A stretch of DNA of 64,000 nt from Verrucomicrobiota bacterium. GTDB taxonomy: Bacteria > Verrucomicrobiota > Verrucomicrobiia > Opitutales > Opitutaceae. The notes beneath the pieces are model-generated. The model was not told the DNA's origin. It saw only the letters and a program-made list of their open reading frames with translations, and did no database searches. Location of the stretch: the NCBI GenBank assembly GCA_026398135.1, contig JAPLTN010000052.1, forward strand, positions 27,604-91,603, read 5' to 3'. Position numbers and translations under genes: made by a program. Positions 50,936 to 59,360 of the stretch are shown here, piece after piece. How positions within the stretch are numbered: position 1 is the stretch's first letter; each line of letters opens with the position of its first letter.

Positions 50936-51241
50936 CTAACGATGTCGCTCGGCCAGCTCGCGCAGAAGCTCGTAGGTGAAAAGCCCGGTGCGGTGGCGGT
51001 CGCTGAAGTCGAAGCGCAGGGCGTAGTTTCCGACTTTTTCCCAGTTCAGCACGGAGACGCCGGGGAAGCGCTTGGGGCCGTCGCCGCCGTATTTGTTGCC
51101 CAGAATATCGTGTTCACCGATGTTTTCGGCGCTGGGTGAGGCGGCACGCAAGTCCTCGCCGAGGAGGTAGGTTTCCACGCCGTCATCCCAGGCGATGGCC
51201 ACTTCTGGACCGATGAGTTGGATGTTGAGCGGAACGGGCAT
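50936..51241 (-). CDS. DUF971 domain protein
   Basis: The 101-aa single DUF971 (gamma-butyrobetaine hydroxylase N-terminal-like) domain starts PLNIQLIGPEVAIAWDDGVET. It has LRAASPSAEN as its RxxCxCAxCxxE-equivalent without cysteines, and ends GNYALRFDFSDRHRTGLFTYELLRELA. In many bacteria it is found with Mrp/ApbC-type Fe-S carriers, but none is adjacent here. Function is not established. The ATG overlaps a divergent promoter region shared with the Dabb gene. Confidence 0.85.
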   Translation of the reverse strand: MPVPLNIQLIGPEVAIAWDDGVETYLLGEDLRAASPSAENIGEHDILGNKYGGDGPKRFPGVSVLNWEKVGNYALRFDFSDRHRTGLFTYELLRELAERHR

Positions 51242-51358
51242 GGCGTGAGGGGGGGAGAACTAGGCGGCGGACCGGCGGGTGCAAAGGGTTTTTTGGGCTC
51301 GCGAGAGACAGGGACGCCACGAAAACCTGAGTTTCGTTTAAATTTATCCACACATACC

Positions 51359-51661
51359 ATGCTTGTACACACCGTTGTTTTCTGGCTCCGCAAAGATCTC
51401 TCGCCCGCTGCTCGCGAGGCGTTTCGGCGGGAGGGTTTGGGGTCGCTAAGCACTATCTCCAGCGTGAGCACGATGCACATTGGTGCGCCCGCTCCGATCC
51501 CGCCCCGTCCGGTGGTGGACGCCAGTTATGATTTCGCCATCACCGCTCTGTTCGCGGACGTGGCGGCGCACGACGCCTACCAAATCGACCCGGCGCACAA
51601 GGCCTTTTTGGCGCGTTTCAAGGGCGATTGGGAGCGGGTGCAGATTTACGACGCGTTGTGA
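51359..51661 (+). CDS. Dabb (stress-responsive A/B barrel) family protein
   Basis: The 100-aa protein begins MLVHTVVFWLRKDLS, the typical Dabb strand (HxVxFxLK). It continues with an S.VDASYDFAITALFADVAAHDAYQ-type segment and ends HKAFLARFKGDWERVQIYD. The family forms dimeric alpha/beta barrels, some of them olivetolic-acid-cyclase-like or stress-induced, but substrates are mostly unknown. It was set at the ATG 51359; a longer frame reaches 51218 but has no similarity. It ends before a perfect 15-bp bidirectional terminator. Confidence 0.82.
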   Translation: MLVHTVVFWLRKDLSPAAREAFRREGLGSLSTISSVSTMHIGAPAPIPPRPVVDASYDFAITALFADVAAHDAYQIDPAHKAFLARFKGDWERVQIYDAL

Positions 51662-51697
51662 TCGGCACGAAGCCGTTCCACCTCGGTTGGGTAAAAA

Positions 51698-51731
51698 ACA
51701 AAACGCCACCCGGGAGCGGGTGGCGTTTTGT
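51698..51731. terminator. bidirectional terminator between Dabb gene and acidic-tail gene
   Basis: ACAAAACGCCACCCG pairs perfectly with CGGGTGGCGTTTTGT around GGAG (15 bp). A/T-rich stretches lie on each side, including TTTTGTTCG on the plus side and AAAAAACAAAA on the other. It lies between convergent genes. Confidence 0.85.
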
Positions 51732-51757
51732 TCGCGAAGGGGGGGCGAATCAGGCGC

Positions 51758-52612
51758 TTAGCGTTTCTTGCCGCCCTTGGGCTTGGGGGCGGGTTTGGAC
51801 TTGGACTTGGCCTTGGGTTTGTCGTCGTCGTCCGAGTCATCGTCGTCGTCGGTGGACTTTTCGTCCTCCTCGTCTTCGTCCTCGTCGTCGTCCTCGCCTT
51901 TGGCTTTTTTGGGCGCGTCGTCGTCGTCTTTCTCGTCCTCCTCGTCGTCCCACTTGAGCGAGGCGTCGCCTTTGATGGATTCGTCGTCCTCGTCTTCGAC
52001 GGTGGGCAAGTCGGCATCGTCGATCTCGGCGTCGTCTTCGGTGGCGGTGACGCGATCGGCGTCGTCCTCGTCTTCGTCGAAGCCGGCCGGGGTGTAGTCG
52101 AGAATGGAGCAGAGCTCGTCAAAAACGTGAACGGCTTTGCCTTCGATGAAGCTGGCGTTTTGTTCCTCGCGCAGCTCGTCCTCGACCTCGTCCACGGTTA
52201 GCTTGGATTCGAATTTAAAGACGTCGTTGAGCAGCTTGACGCGGCAGCGGGTGAGGTGGTCGAGCAGGTCGGCGAAGGGACCGTTTTCGTCGTCCACCAC
52301 GTCGGCCAGAATGAAGAGTTTCTCTTCGGAATCGAAAATCGAGTCTTTGACCCGCTTCAGGCGGATACGCGCTTTGCCGGCTTCTTTTTCGATGCGGAAA
52401 GTGATGAAGGCGGCTTCGAGGAGATCCTGGTCAAAGCCATAGTCGCGGAGGGGTTCGCAGAGTTCGATGAGGTGGGCGGCCTGGCGAGGGTCGATGATAC
52501 TGAGGCCATCGGTATCCCAGCGCACCGGATCGCTGACTTCATCAACCCACCAGTTTTGATCTTCGCCGAGACGTACGATGCACCAGTCGAGAATTGCAGA
52601 GGTGTTGGACAT
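51758..52612 (-). CDS. unknown protein with a long Asp/Glu/Lys tail
   Basis: The 284-aa protein is not recognised. The folded part spans about residues 1-175: CIVRLGEDQNWWVDEVSDP, ITFRIEKEAGKARIRLKR, FILADVVDDENGPFADLL. The C-terminal third is almost only D/E with K/A/P, ending in a basic stretch (KPKAKSKSKPAPKPKGGKKR). Such tails occur in nucleic-acid or histone-binding and RNA polymerase delta-like proteins, but no homology is seen. The ATG at 52612 was chosen; upstream codons to 52783 look non-coding. It is transcribed toward a strong terminator. Confidence 0.7.
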   Translation of the reverse strand: MSNTSAILDWCIVRLGEDQNWWVDEVSDPVRWDTDGLSIIDPRQAAHLIELCEPLRDYGFDQDLLEAAFITFRIEKEAGKARIRLKRVKDSIFDSEEKLFILADVVDDENGPFADLLDHLTRCRVKLLNDVFKFESKLTVDEVEDELREEQNASFIEGKAVHVFDELCSILDYTPAGFDEDEDDADRVTATEDDAEIDDADLPTVEDEDDESIKGDASLKWDDEEDEKDDDDAPKKAKGEDDDEDEDEEDEKSTDDDDDSDDDDKPKAKSKSKPAPKPKGGKKR

Positions 52613-52788
52613 GTTTTTTTGAGTAAAAAAGGGGAGGGGGCACGCAGCCATGTGTGCTGACGTGGTTGAGTCAAACCGCGAAAATGAGGTTTTTTGAGCA
52701 GGGTCAAAACGGGTCTGCGGGCGGGTGGCGGGCCGGGCGAGCGCGACACTTGCCTTTGGCGGGGGCGAGGGCATGGGATGCACGCTCC

Positions 52789-53853
52789 ATGGGCCTCCTT
52801 TACCGCACTTTCGCCAAGCCGTTGTTGTTTCGTCTCGATCCCGAAGAGGCGCACGAAAGAGGCGTGACTGCGCTCGCCACGCTGGGCCGGATCACCCCGC
52901 TCTGCCGCGCTTTGGAGGCGTGGAACCGGCTCGGCCCGAAGCTGCACCGACCGGTGAAGGCGTTTGGATTGGAATTCCCCAACGCGGTGGGGATGGCGGC
53001 GGGCTTCGATAAAAACGCCCGAGCCTGGCAGGCGGCGGCCGCGCTGGGTTTCGGCCATGTGGAGATCGGCACGGTCACGGCGCTGGCCCAGGACGGCAAT
53101 CCGCAGCCGCGGCTTTTTCGTTATCCCGAGCAGAAGGCGGTGATCAACCGCATGGGTTTTAACAACGAGGGTAGCGAGGCGGTGGCGGCGCGTCTGGCGA
53201 CGCAGCCCGGAGTGGGGCGGCGGCGCATCCCGCTGGGGATTAATCTGGGCAAGTCCAAGGTCACGCCGAACGGGGAGGCGACGCAGGATTATCTCACGAG
53301 TTTTGGCCGTCTGGCCGACTATGCGGATTATCTGGTGGTGAATGTTTCCAGTCCGAACACGCCCGGTTTGCGGGCCTTGCAGGATGAGAAGCCGTTGCGC
53401 GAGTTGCTCGGCGCGCTCAGCGCGGCCAACCAGGCGCGCGGGGCCGGGCGCAAGCCGCTGTTGCTCAAAATCGCGCCGGATTTGAGCTGGCCGCAGATCG
53501 ACGCGGCGCTGGGCGTGGTGGCGGAGTTCGGTTTGGCGGGCATCATCGCGACCAATACCACGCTGGCCCGGCCCGGGTATTTTGAATCGATCGGCCAGGC
53601 GGGCGGGTTGAGCGGGGCGCCCTTACTGCGCAAGAGCACCCAGATCGTGAGTTACATCGCGAAGGCGACGGGCGGGAAGCTGCCCATCATCGCGGCCGGC
53701 GGCATCACCGATCCGGCGGGGGCGAGCGAGAAACTCGATGCGGGCGCGACCTTGGTGCAGGTTTACACCGGCATGATCTACGAGGGACCGTTTTTCGCCG
53801 CCGAGCTGGCCCGGGCGTGCGCCGAACGGCAGCGGGTGGGCATCGGGCGCTGA
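52789..53853 (+). CDS. pyrD: quinone-dependent dihydroorotate dehydrogenase
   Basis: The 354-aa class 2 DHOD oxidises dihydroorotate to orotate at the membrane face and delivers electrons to quinone. The N-terminal amphipathic region (MGLLYRTFAKPLLFRLDPEEAHE) and PNAVGMAAGFDKNARAWQAA are class 2 marks. NRMGFNNEGSEAVAARL, NVSSPNTPGLR and LLLKIAPDLS follow with the FMN/substrate residues. GIIATNTTLARPG and GGLSGAPLLRKST close the barrel. Start at ATG 52789. The convergent VapBC-like pair follows. Confidence 0.96.
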   Translation: MGLLYRTFAKPLLFRLDPEEAHERGVTALATLGRITPLCRALEAWNRLGPKLHRPVKAFGLEFPNAVGMAAGFDKNARAWQAAAALGFGHVEIGTVTALAQDGNPQPRLFRYPEQKAVINRMGFNNEGSEAVAARLATQPGVGRRRIPLGINLGKSKVTPNGEATQDYLTSFGRLADYADYLVVNVSSPNTPGLRALQDEKPLRELLGALSAANQARGAGRKPLLLKIAPDLSWPQIDAALGVVAEFGLAGIIATNTTLARPGYFESIGQAGGLSGAPLLRKSTQIVSYIAKATGGKLPIIAAGGITDPAGASEKLDAGATLVQVYTGMIYEGPFFAAELARACAERQRVGIGR

Positions 53854-53893
53854 TCTGGTTAACACAGCGCGTCGCCGTATTCCAGGCGTTCGA

Positions 53894-54289
53894 CTACAAA
53901 TGGAATCCGCCTTTGGGTGAGATGAAGGGGATTTTGTAAGTCGCGAAATCGCGGTGGTCGGTCGTGACAACAATAGAGCCTTTATGTGCCCGGCACAGCA
54001 GCACGGCGCACGCGTCGGCGTAGTCCATCCGGGGTGAGTATTTTTCCATCAGCGCGAGGACATCGGCGGCGGCAATTTCTTGCGCCTGCATTCCATGGAC
54101 TTGAATGCGCAAGGCAGCAAGGGCGCGGGCATCGTTGCCGAAATGATGCGTCACCTCTGCGAGCGCCGCCGCACAAGTAATCCATGGCCGAGGCAAGGGT
54201 CGAACTTCACGCGCCGCCCATGCGTGGTGTACGTCGGCGGAGTCGATTAGAGCGACGAGCGGTCCGGCGTCAGCTATGATTGTCGGCAT
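53894..54289 (-). CDS. PIN-domain toxin (VapC type)
   Basis: The 131-aa PIN ribonuclease has the first acid in IIADAGPLVALIDSADVHHAW. A helical middle (ALAEVTHHFGNDARALAAL) follows with the conserved Glu. Then comes MDYADACAVLLCRAHKGSIVVTTDHRDFATYK with the catalytic D's. It overlaps the preceding small gene by 20 nt, a typical antitoxin-toxin arrangement. Active-site acids appear intact. Confidence 0.9.
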   Translation of the reverse strand: MPTIIADAGPLVALIDSADVHHAWAAREVRPLPRPWITCAAALAEVTHHFGNDARALAALRIQVHGMQAQEIAAADVLALMEKYSPRMDYADACAVLLCRAHKGSIVVTTDHRDFATYKIPFISPKGGFHL

Positions 54290-54503
54290 ATATACGAGCG
54301 CGCATAACCCGACGCCGTGATTCGCTATCGGACGGGTGTCCGAAACTTACGGCACCTATGGTATGGTCTTTCCCGTAGAGCGGGCTGTCTGGCGTGATCG
54401 GTGGAAGATCTTTTCTGAAGACGAGCCGTGTTTCAGGGGTTGCGAGTTTGGCGACTGCCCGACGGACACCGGCTGGTTTTTTGGTCTTTGTAAGCGTGCC
54501 CAT
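54270..54503 (-). CDS. probable antitoxin of the PIN toxin at 53894
   Basis: A 77-aa protein from ATG 54503. It has a basic N-terminal half (MGTLTKTKKPAGVRRAVAKL) and an acidic/Gly centre (LPPITPDSPLYGKDHTIGAV), and ends in an Arg-rich helix (SESRRRVMRARIYADN). No known antitoxin fold is recognised with certainty. The assignment rests on its size and its 20-nt overlap with the toxin gene. A TTG at 54539 would add 12 residues. Confidence 0.6.
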   Translation of the reverse strand: MGTLTKTKKPAGVRRAVAKLATPETRLVFRKDLPPITPDSPLYGKDHTIGAVSFGHPSDSESRRRVMRARIYADNHS

Positions 54504-54587
54504 GTCTGCCAACTGTGTGGTTGCTCGATGGGTTGGCAAGATCCCGAAAGAAGGCGACGAGGCAACGTTTAGGCTTGGATATCTACG

Positions 54588-55502
54588 TTACCGCAACGCG
54601 TCGCCGTCCACCAGCCGGAGCAGATCCCGGATCAGGATTTGGTCCGAGTAGTTGATGGTGATGGCGGTGCCGAGGGCGCGCAGGCCGTTGGCGAACTCGG
54701 GCACGCGTTGCACGAAGGTGATCACGGTCGGGTCTTTCGGCAGGAGGTGGCGCGGGGGCAGGGAGGCGAGGATGCGTTCGAGCCCGCCTGCGACGGTTTC
54801 CAGGAGGTCTGGGTTGGTTTTAACGAGGTCGAAGAGATCGCGGCGGTCTTGGGCGGCGATGCCGTCGGTGCGTGCCAGCACTTCGAGCGTGCGGCGGGGG
54901 GTGGTGGCGAATTCGTCGGGGCTGAAACGGGTTTCGCTCACGGTTTTGTTGGTTTGCGCAATGAAGGTCGGGGCGTCGGGCGGGGGCGGGAGCACGAGGC
55001 CGTTGTAGATGATGGGGCGGGGCGGGATGAGGGTGGTGGTGTTGGTCGAGGTGGTGGTGGTGCGGTAGCGCACGGGCACCTTGAGCACGAGGGCGGTATC
55101 TAGCAGATGGCGGAGTTCGGTGCCGGCTTGGGCGGGGGTGAGCAGACCGGCGAAGAGGCCGAGGTTGACCGGCTGCGGGCTGCGCAGGAAACGCGCGCGC
55201 TGGCGGGCGGCTTCAAGCGCGGGCTGGGTGGTCTTGAGCCGTTCGAGGTCGAGTTTTTCCCACGCCACGGTGACGGGCTGGTCCTCGGCGGTGGTCAGGA
55301 CGACCAGACCTTCGGGCCGGGCTTCCCAGATGCCGGCGAACTCGACTTCGCGGCCGTTGCTGCCGGTCAGGCGGATCGGTGTGGCGGAGGCGGGCGCGGG
55401 CGGCGGGGTTTGTGCGGAGCTGGTGCGGGCGCAGGCGAGGGTGATCAGGCCAAGCAGGAAAAGACCAAGGCGGCGCGCGGGGCGGAGCGACGGAAGGGGC
55501 AT
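54588..55502 (-). CDS. hypothetical exported protein
   Basis: A 304-aa protein from ATG 55502 with a signal peptide (LGLFLLGLITLACARTSSAQ; the Cys may make it a lipoprotein). A short beta domain (TPIRLTGSNGREVEFAGIW, VTVAWEKLDLERL) resembles the SHD1-type layout seen in planctomycete/verrucomicrobial exported proteins. The rest is helical and ends DQILIRDLLRLVDGDALR. The family is unassigned. It stands upstream of the VapC/antitoxin pair on the same strand and downstream of another exported-protein gene. Confidence 0.65.
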   Translation of the reverse strand: MPLPSLRPARRLGLFLLGLITLACARTSSAQTPPPAPASATPIRLTGSNGREVEFAGIWEARPEGLVVLTTAEDQPVTVAWEKLDLERLKTTQPALEAARQRARFLRSPQPVNLGLFAGLLTPAQAGTELRHLLDTALVLKVPVRYRTTTTSTNTTTLIPPRPIIYNGLVLPPPPDAPTFIAQTNKTVSETRFSPDEFATTPRRTLEVLARTDGIAAQDRRDLFDLVKTNPDLLETVAGGLERILASLPPRHLLPKDPTVITFVQRVPEFANGLRALGTAITINYSDQILIRDLLRLVDGDALR

Positions 55503-55574
55503 GCGCGGAAACAAACCCGGGGCGGGCGGGGAGGCAACCGGGGATTGGCCGCATCCGCCGGGTGGGAGGTCACG

Positions 55575-56315
55575 TCACGGCACGGTGGCGGGGCGGGCGA
55601 CGTTTTCGTGTTCGCTGAAGCGGCTGACTACCGTCTCGGTGAAATCGCGAAACCAGAAGCGGCGGCCGCTGACGTGCATGCTGATCTCGCGGGGCAAGGC
55701 GGGCCGGCCTTCGGCGGGGGCCGAATACTCCAAGGTGGTGCGGGCTTCCTCGATTGTGAGGCTGCTGGCGGCTTTGAAGGGCTCGGCGTTGAACAACTCC
55801 ACCCGGCTGAAGGTGTGGCTGGCGTGTTCGAGGGTGAAGCGGGCGCGCATGTGGAGGGCGGTGCGGTCTTTTTCGCCCTGGGGCACGAGGTGGAATTGGT
55901 AGGTGGTGCGCTCGGCGGTGCGCGCCACGACCTCGACCCGGGTGCGGTCGAGCTGGCCGGCGAGGTTGGCCGAGGCATCGAAGACGGGGCGGGTTTCGCG
56001 GTAGCGTTGTTTTTGCTCTTCGGTGGCGGGCGCGCCTTTTTCGGTGAGGAGGGTCCAGCGGTCGGGGCCGGGCAGGCGCGGGTTGTAGCGCTCCACGCGG
56101 TCTTTGCCGCCGCCGGTGGTGGTTTGGGTGAAGGCCCAGCCCTTGGGGCCTTCGGCACGGAAGCTATCGATGGCGGTCAGGAGATCGGCGGGCGGCGGGG
56201 CGAGGGTTTCGAGCGCGGGGGGCGCGGCCGGGGTGGCAGGCGGTGGCTCGGAGCAGGCGGTGAGGGCGAGCGTGGCGAGGGCGAGCAGGGGTAGGACGAT
56301 GCGGCGGAAGATCAC
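55575..56315 (-). CDS. hypothetical lipoprotein
   Basis: A 246-aa protein from a GTG at 56315. MIFRRIVLPLLALATLALTAC ends with a good lipobox, and the following Pro/Ala/Ser linker (SEPPPATPAAPP) is typical of anchored lipoproteins. The body has beta-type segments (WAFTQTTTGGGKDRVERYNP, RFTLEHASHTFSRVELFN) and no recognised domain. The frame extends 14 codons upstream from a TTG, which is less likely. Confidence 0.65.
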   Translation of the reverse strand: MIFRRIVLPLLALATLALTACSEPPPATPAAPPALETLAPPPADLLTAIDSFRAEGPKGWAFTQTTTGGGKDRVERYNPRLPGPDRWTLLTEKGAPATEEQKQRYRETRPVFDASANLAGQLDRTRVEVVARTAERTTYQFHLVPQGEKDRTALHMRARFTLEHASHTFSRVELFNAEPFKAASSLTIEEARTTLEYSAPAEGRPALPREISMHVSGRRFWFRDFTETVVSRFSEHENVARPATVP

Positions 56316-56381
56316 GGTAAGATTTAAAGCGCGGATCAAACGCAGTCGCGCGGGCAAGGACAGGGTTTAATTATCTCGTAA

Positions 56382-56915
56382 TTACTCCGGCTGGGGCACG
56401 AGCACGAGCGGGGCGGGGTCGATGCCTCGGGTGCGGAGTTCGGCCTGGATGGCGGCGTAGGTGTCGGCGGGGAGGCTTCTATCACGGGCGAGTACCCAGA
56501 GCAGGCCGGCGTCGCCGGTGCCGACCACGGCCCAGTTGTAGGCGGGGTCGAGGGCGAAGATTTTGTAGGTGACGGAGAAGGGCCAGATGAACTGCACCTT
56601 CCAGGTGGCGTTGGTGGTGGTGTCGGTGACCCAGGCGACCCCCTCCCACGTCTTTTCGGGGGCGGTGACGCTGCCGGGGCGGAAGGTGAAGTTGTTCACC
56701 AGTTTGCCGTCGGGGCGGCGGGCGTAGGTGTCGTAGGAGGCGACTTTGCCCTTTTCGAGAAAGTAGGGGACGTGGCTGATCACGTACCAGCGGCCGAGGT
56801 AACGATCGAGGTCCACGTGGGCGACGGTGGCGGGAAGCGTCTTGGGCGTGGAGGCGCAGCCGGCGAAGAGGCCGAGCAGGGAAAAGCCGATGAGGGCGGG
56901 GGTGAGTCGTTGCAT
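56382..56915 (-). CDS. lipocalin family lipoprotein (Blc-like)
   Basis: A 177-aa outer-membrane-type lipocalin with a signal ending LLGLFAGC (lipobox). VDLDRYLGRWYVISHVPYFLEKG contains the first lipocalin motif GxW, and SYDTYARRPDGKLVNNF and TYKIFALDPAYNWAVVGTGD follow. It ends LWVLARDRSLPADTYA, the usual Blc end. It probably binds hydrophobic ligands or membrane lipids. The start was set at ATG 56915. Confidence 0.9.
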   Translation of the reverse strand: MQRLTPALIGFSLLGLFAGCASTPKTLPATVAHVDLDRYLGRWYVISHVPYFLEKGKVASYDTYARRPDGKLVNNFTFRPGSVTAPEKTWEGVAWVTDTTTNATWKVQFIWPFSVTYKIFALDPAYNWAVVGTGDAGLLWVLARDRSLPADTYAAIQAELRTRGIDPAPLVLVPQPE

Positions 56916-57062
56916 GACGACAACGGACGCGTGGCCGGTGTTTAAGCAAACGGGGTTTTTATGCGAGGGTGGTGATGCGCGGGGGGCGGGCGAAAGGATC
57001 AAGGGCTGAAAGCGGAAGGACTGAAAACGCCAATGGATGAAGCGGAGGTGGGAGGGTGCGGA

Positions 57063-57874
57063 TCAGGGTGGCCAGCCCTCTGGCCAGCGGGCGAAGACGG
57101 CGTGATAGGCAGAGACGATGGGCGGGGGAGGTTGGGCACGGGCCTCGGCGCGGGCGGCGGCCTCGGCCTCGTCGAGCGAGGATTGGAGTCGGGCGTGCCC
57201 GGCGTCGTCTTCGGCGCGCTGTTGTTCGGCGGCGAAGGCGGCGGAGGGATCGTAGCCGGCGGGGGCGGTCGCAGGCTCTGGCTCGGAGCCGGGGAGATCT
57301 TGGGGGCGTATTACGTGGATGCGGGGAAACTCGTAACGCCAGTCGCATTCCAGGCGGTGAAGACGAGCGAAGAGGGCGCGGTGGAGCGGGGTGAAGTCGG
57401 CGCGTTGGCCGATGGTTGAGAGCCCCAAGTAGTAGGTCAGGGAGCCGCCGTAAAAGGCGCGGTCGTTATCCTCGAAATCGGGGGCCGCGCGTCGGGAAAC
57501 GTGGTCGTTGAACGCGTCGAGGAAGGAGCTGGAGGAGCGAAAGGAACCCAGGTCGGCCTCGCGGCCGTCGGGGCGAGGACGGAGTGGTTGTCGGAAAAGA
57601 TGTCCCAAGCGGCGCGTCCCACGAGGTCGGCGAGTTCTTCGGGATCGGAGGGCGGGGTGGCGTCGGCAGGGCGGGCGGGGTCGTTCCAGACGGGGTGATC
57701 GGTTTCTGCGGTTTGTTGATCAGGCGCGGGGTGAAGGGCGAGGTAGAGGGGGCAGGCAGGCCAGCCGTCAGGGGCGAGTTCGGCGAGGAGGGCGGGGTCG
57801 GCGAAGCCTAAGGGGAAGAGCGCGTGCAGGAGGGCGAAGCATTCGGCGTCGGAGAGGCGGAGCGGATCGGACAC
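57063..57874 (-). pseudogene. hypothetical gene with an apparent 1-nt frameshift
   Basis: From GTG 57874 the frame encodes SDPLRLSDAECFALLHALFP and so on to WDIFSDNHSVLAP. From about 57573 the coding character moves to another frame: PDGREADLGSFRSSSSFLDA, AFYGGSLTYYLGLSTIGQRA, ending FARWPEGWPP at 57063. The switch lies at a run of four C on the coding strand (57570-57573), and one extra C would restore a continuous ~270-aa protein. It may be a real frameshift or a sequencing error. No family is recognised. The unknown protein appears conserved enough that the frames join sensibly. Confidence 0.65.
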
Positions 57875-57962
57875 GGGGGGCTGAACGGCTGAAGGGAAAG
57901 GGCTGAAGGAGTGAAGGGCTGAAAGGCTGGAAAGTGTAAGCCGGCGGAGGGGAGCGGGCTGG

Positions 57963-58403
57963 TTACGCGAGGGGGTTCCAGACGCGGGTGAAGCCGAAGT
58001 CGGCGAAGTCTTTGACGTTGGCGGTGGCGAACTCGGTGACGCCGTGATGGCGGAGGGTGAGGGCGAGGCGGGCGTCGTAGATGCGCCGGCGGGCGAACTG
58101 GGGGGCGGCGGCGTGCTGCCAGAGCGCGTCGGCAGCGCCGGAGTCGTAGCCGGGGTAGTCAAGCAGGCTCCAGGTGGGGTGGGTGCGGAAGCGTTGGATG
58201 AGGGCGACGGCGGCCTCTGGCGTGAGGGGTTGGCGGGCGGTGGCGGGGTTGCGGAGCTGGACGTAGAGTTCGGTGAGCACGAGTTCGCAGAGGGCAAAGT
58301 CGGTGCGGGTGGTTTGGGCGTTGAGAAAGTCGCGGGCGCGGGTGTGTTCGGGGCAGGTGACTTGAAGCGCGTAAAAGAGGAGGTTGGTATCGATGCTGGT
58401 CAT
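57963..58403 (-). CDS. PIN-domain toxin (VapC type)
   Basis: The 146-aa PIN ribonuclease has the first Asp in MTSIDTNLLFYALQ, a Glu in LCELVLTELYVQLRNPATAR, and IYDARLALTLRHHGVTEFATANVKDFADFGF at the C-terminal catalytic region. It follows the RHH-type antitoxin by 12 nt on the same strand. It is the fourth toxin-antitoxin locus in the window, counting the decayed one. Confidence 0.9.
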   Translation of the reverse strand: MTSIDTNLLFYALQVTCPEHTRARDFLNAQTTRTDFALCELVLTELYVQLRNPATARQPLTPEAAVALIQRFRTHPTWSLLDYPGYDSGAADALWQHAAAPQFARRRIYDARLALTLRHHGVTEFATANVKDFADFGFTRVWNPLA

Positions 58404-58415
58404 GGTGCCGCGTTT

Positions 58416-58718
58416 TCAGGTTTCGAGGCGGGTGGCGCGGGCGCGGAGCTGTTCGGCGATGAGGGAGGCGGAGGCGGCGCTGAGGTTGGCGTCTTCGCGC
58501 CAGTCGGGGTCGGCAAAGGGGTCGGCGATGAGGCCGAGGTCGATGGGAGCGGGAAGTTGCCAAGGCGTGGGGGAGGGGTGGAACGCGCCGGGATGAGTGG
58601 CGACGACCCATTCGGCTCCGCGACGCAGGGTTTCGGCCAGGGACCATTCTTTGGCGGCGGCAACGCGCTTAAGTTCGCGGTAAAGTTCGTCGGGGAGCTG
58701 GATCTGGGTTTTAACCAT
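58416..58718 (-). CDS. ribbon-helix-helix antitoxin
   Basis: The 100-aa protein has an N-terminal RHH DNA-binding segment (MVKTQIQLPDELYRELKRVA) followed by WSLAETLRRGAEWVVATHPG. The C-terminal part (ADPFADPDWREDANLSAAS) is the acidic toxin-binding region. The ATG at 58718 was preferred over an upstream start. It is paired with the PIN toxin at 57963. Confidence 0.85.
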   Translation of the reverse strand: MVKTQIQLPDELYRELKRVAAAKEWSLAETLRRGAEWVVATHPGAFHPSPTPWQLPAPIDLGLIADPFADPDWREDANLSAASASLIAEQLRARATRLET

Positions 58719-58886
58719 GATGGAAAAATGATGGAGACGGAGTTTTAATGTCAAACCAGGGGCGCGGCGTGGTGTAGCGCGATATAGATGAAAGGTTAAG
58801 GGCGGGGCGAGGGAGGTGGCGCGGACGACACGAAAATCGTTACCCCCGTGAGGCTTGGGGCGGGGCAAGAAACGCCCAGACACGCC

Positions 58887-59360
58887 CTAGCTCAGACTGG
58901 CGATGCGCGGGGCGGGGGCGCCTTTGCGCGGCGGGGGCAGGCCGGCACCGGCGGGTTGACCGAGGAGGGCGCGGCCGATGGGGGAGGTGGGCGTGACCAC
59001 GGTGATTTCGACGCCGTCGTGAGTGAGGGCCAGGCCACCGTTGCTGGGGCCGAGCAGGAGGTGGTCGGTGCGCGGGCCGACTTTCAGGGTGACGAGGCTG
59101 CCGAGCTGCACGCGGGAGTGGCCCTCGGGAGGCAGGACGAAAGACCTCCACGCGGCGATGCCGGCGGCGAGTTCGGTGGCGAGCCGGGCCTGGCCTTCGG
59201 CGAGGTAGGCGGCTTCCTGGGCGTGGGTGTCGTATTTGTTTTCGGCGCGGCTTTCCTCGCTGATCGACTCTTCGCGCGAGTCGAGGGCGGCGTGGGTCTG
59301 GCGGGCAAACTCGGTCTGGAGGCTGGCGATGACGGCGGCGCGGAGAGCTTCTTTGTTCAT
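58887..59360 (-). CDS. GreA/GreB-like protein
   Basis: The 157-aa protein has an N-terminal coiled-coil region (MNKEALRAAVIASLQTEFAR, EESRAENKYDTHAQEAAYL) and a C-terminal FKBP-like half (VQLGSLVTLKVGPRTDHLLL, VVTPTSPIGRALLG). That is the layout of GreA/GreB transcript-cleavage factors, though it is divergent, and the acidic tip residues DA/DE are not clear. Its ATG overlaps the ispH stop by 4 nt (ATGA), so the two are translationally coupled. It may be an anti-pausing factor or an rnk-like protein. Confidence 0.7.
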   Translation of the reverse strand: MNKEALRAAVIASLQTEFARQTHAALDSREESISEESRAENKYDTHAQEAAYLAEGQARLATELAAGIAAWRSFVLPPEGHSRVQLGSLVTLKVGPRTDHLLLGPSNGGLALTHDGVEITVVTPTSPIGRALLGQPAGAGLPPPRKGAPAPRIASLS

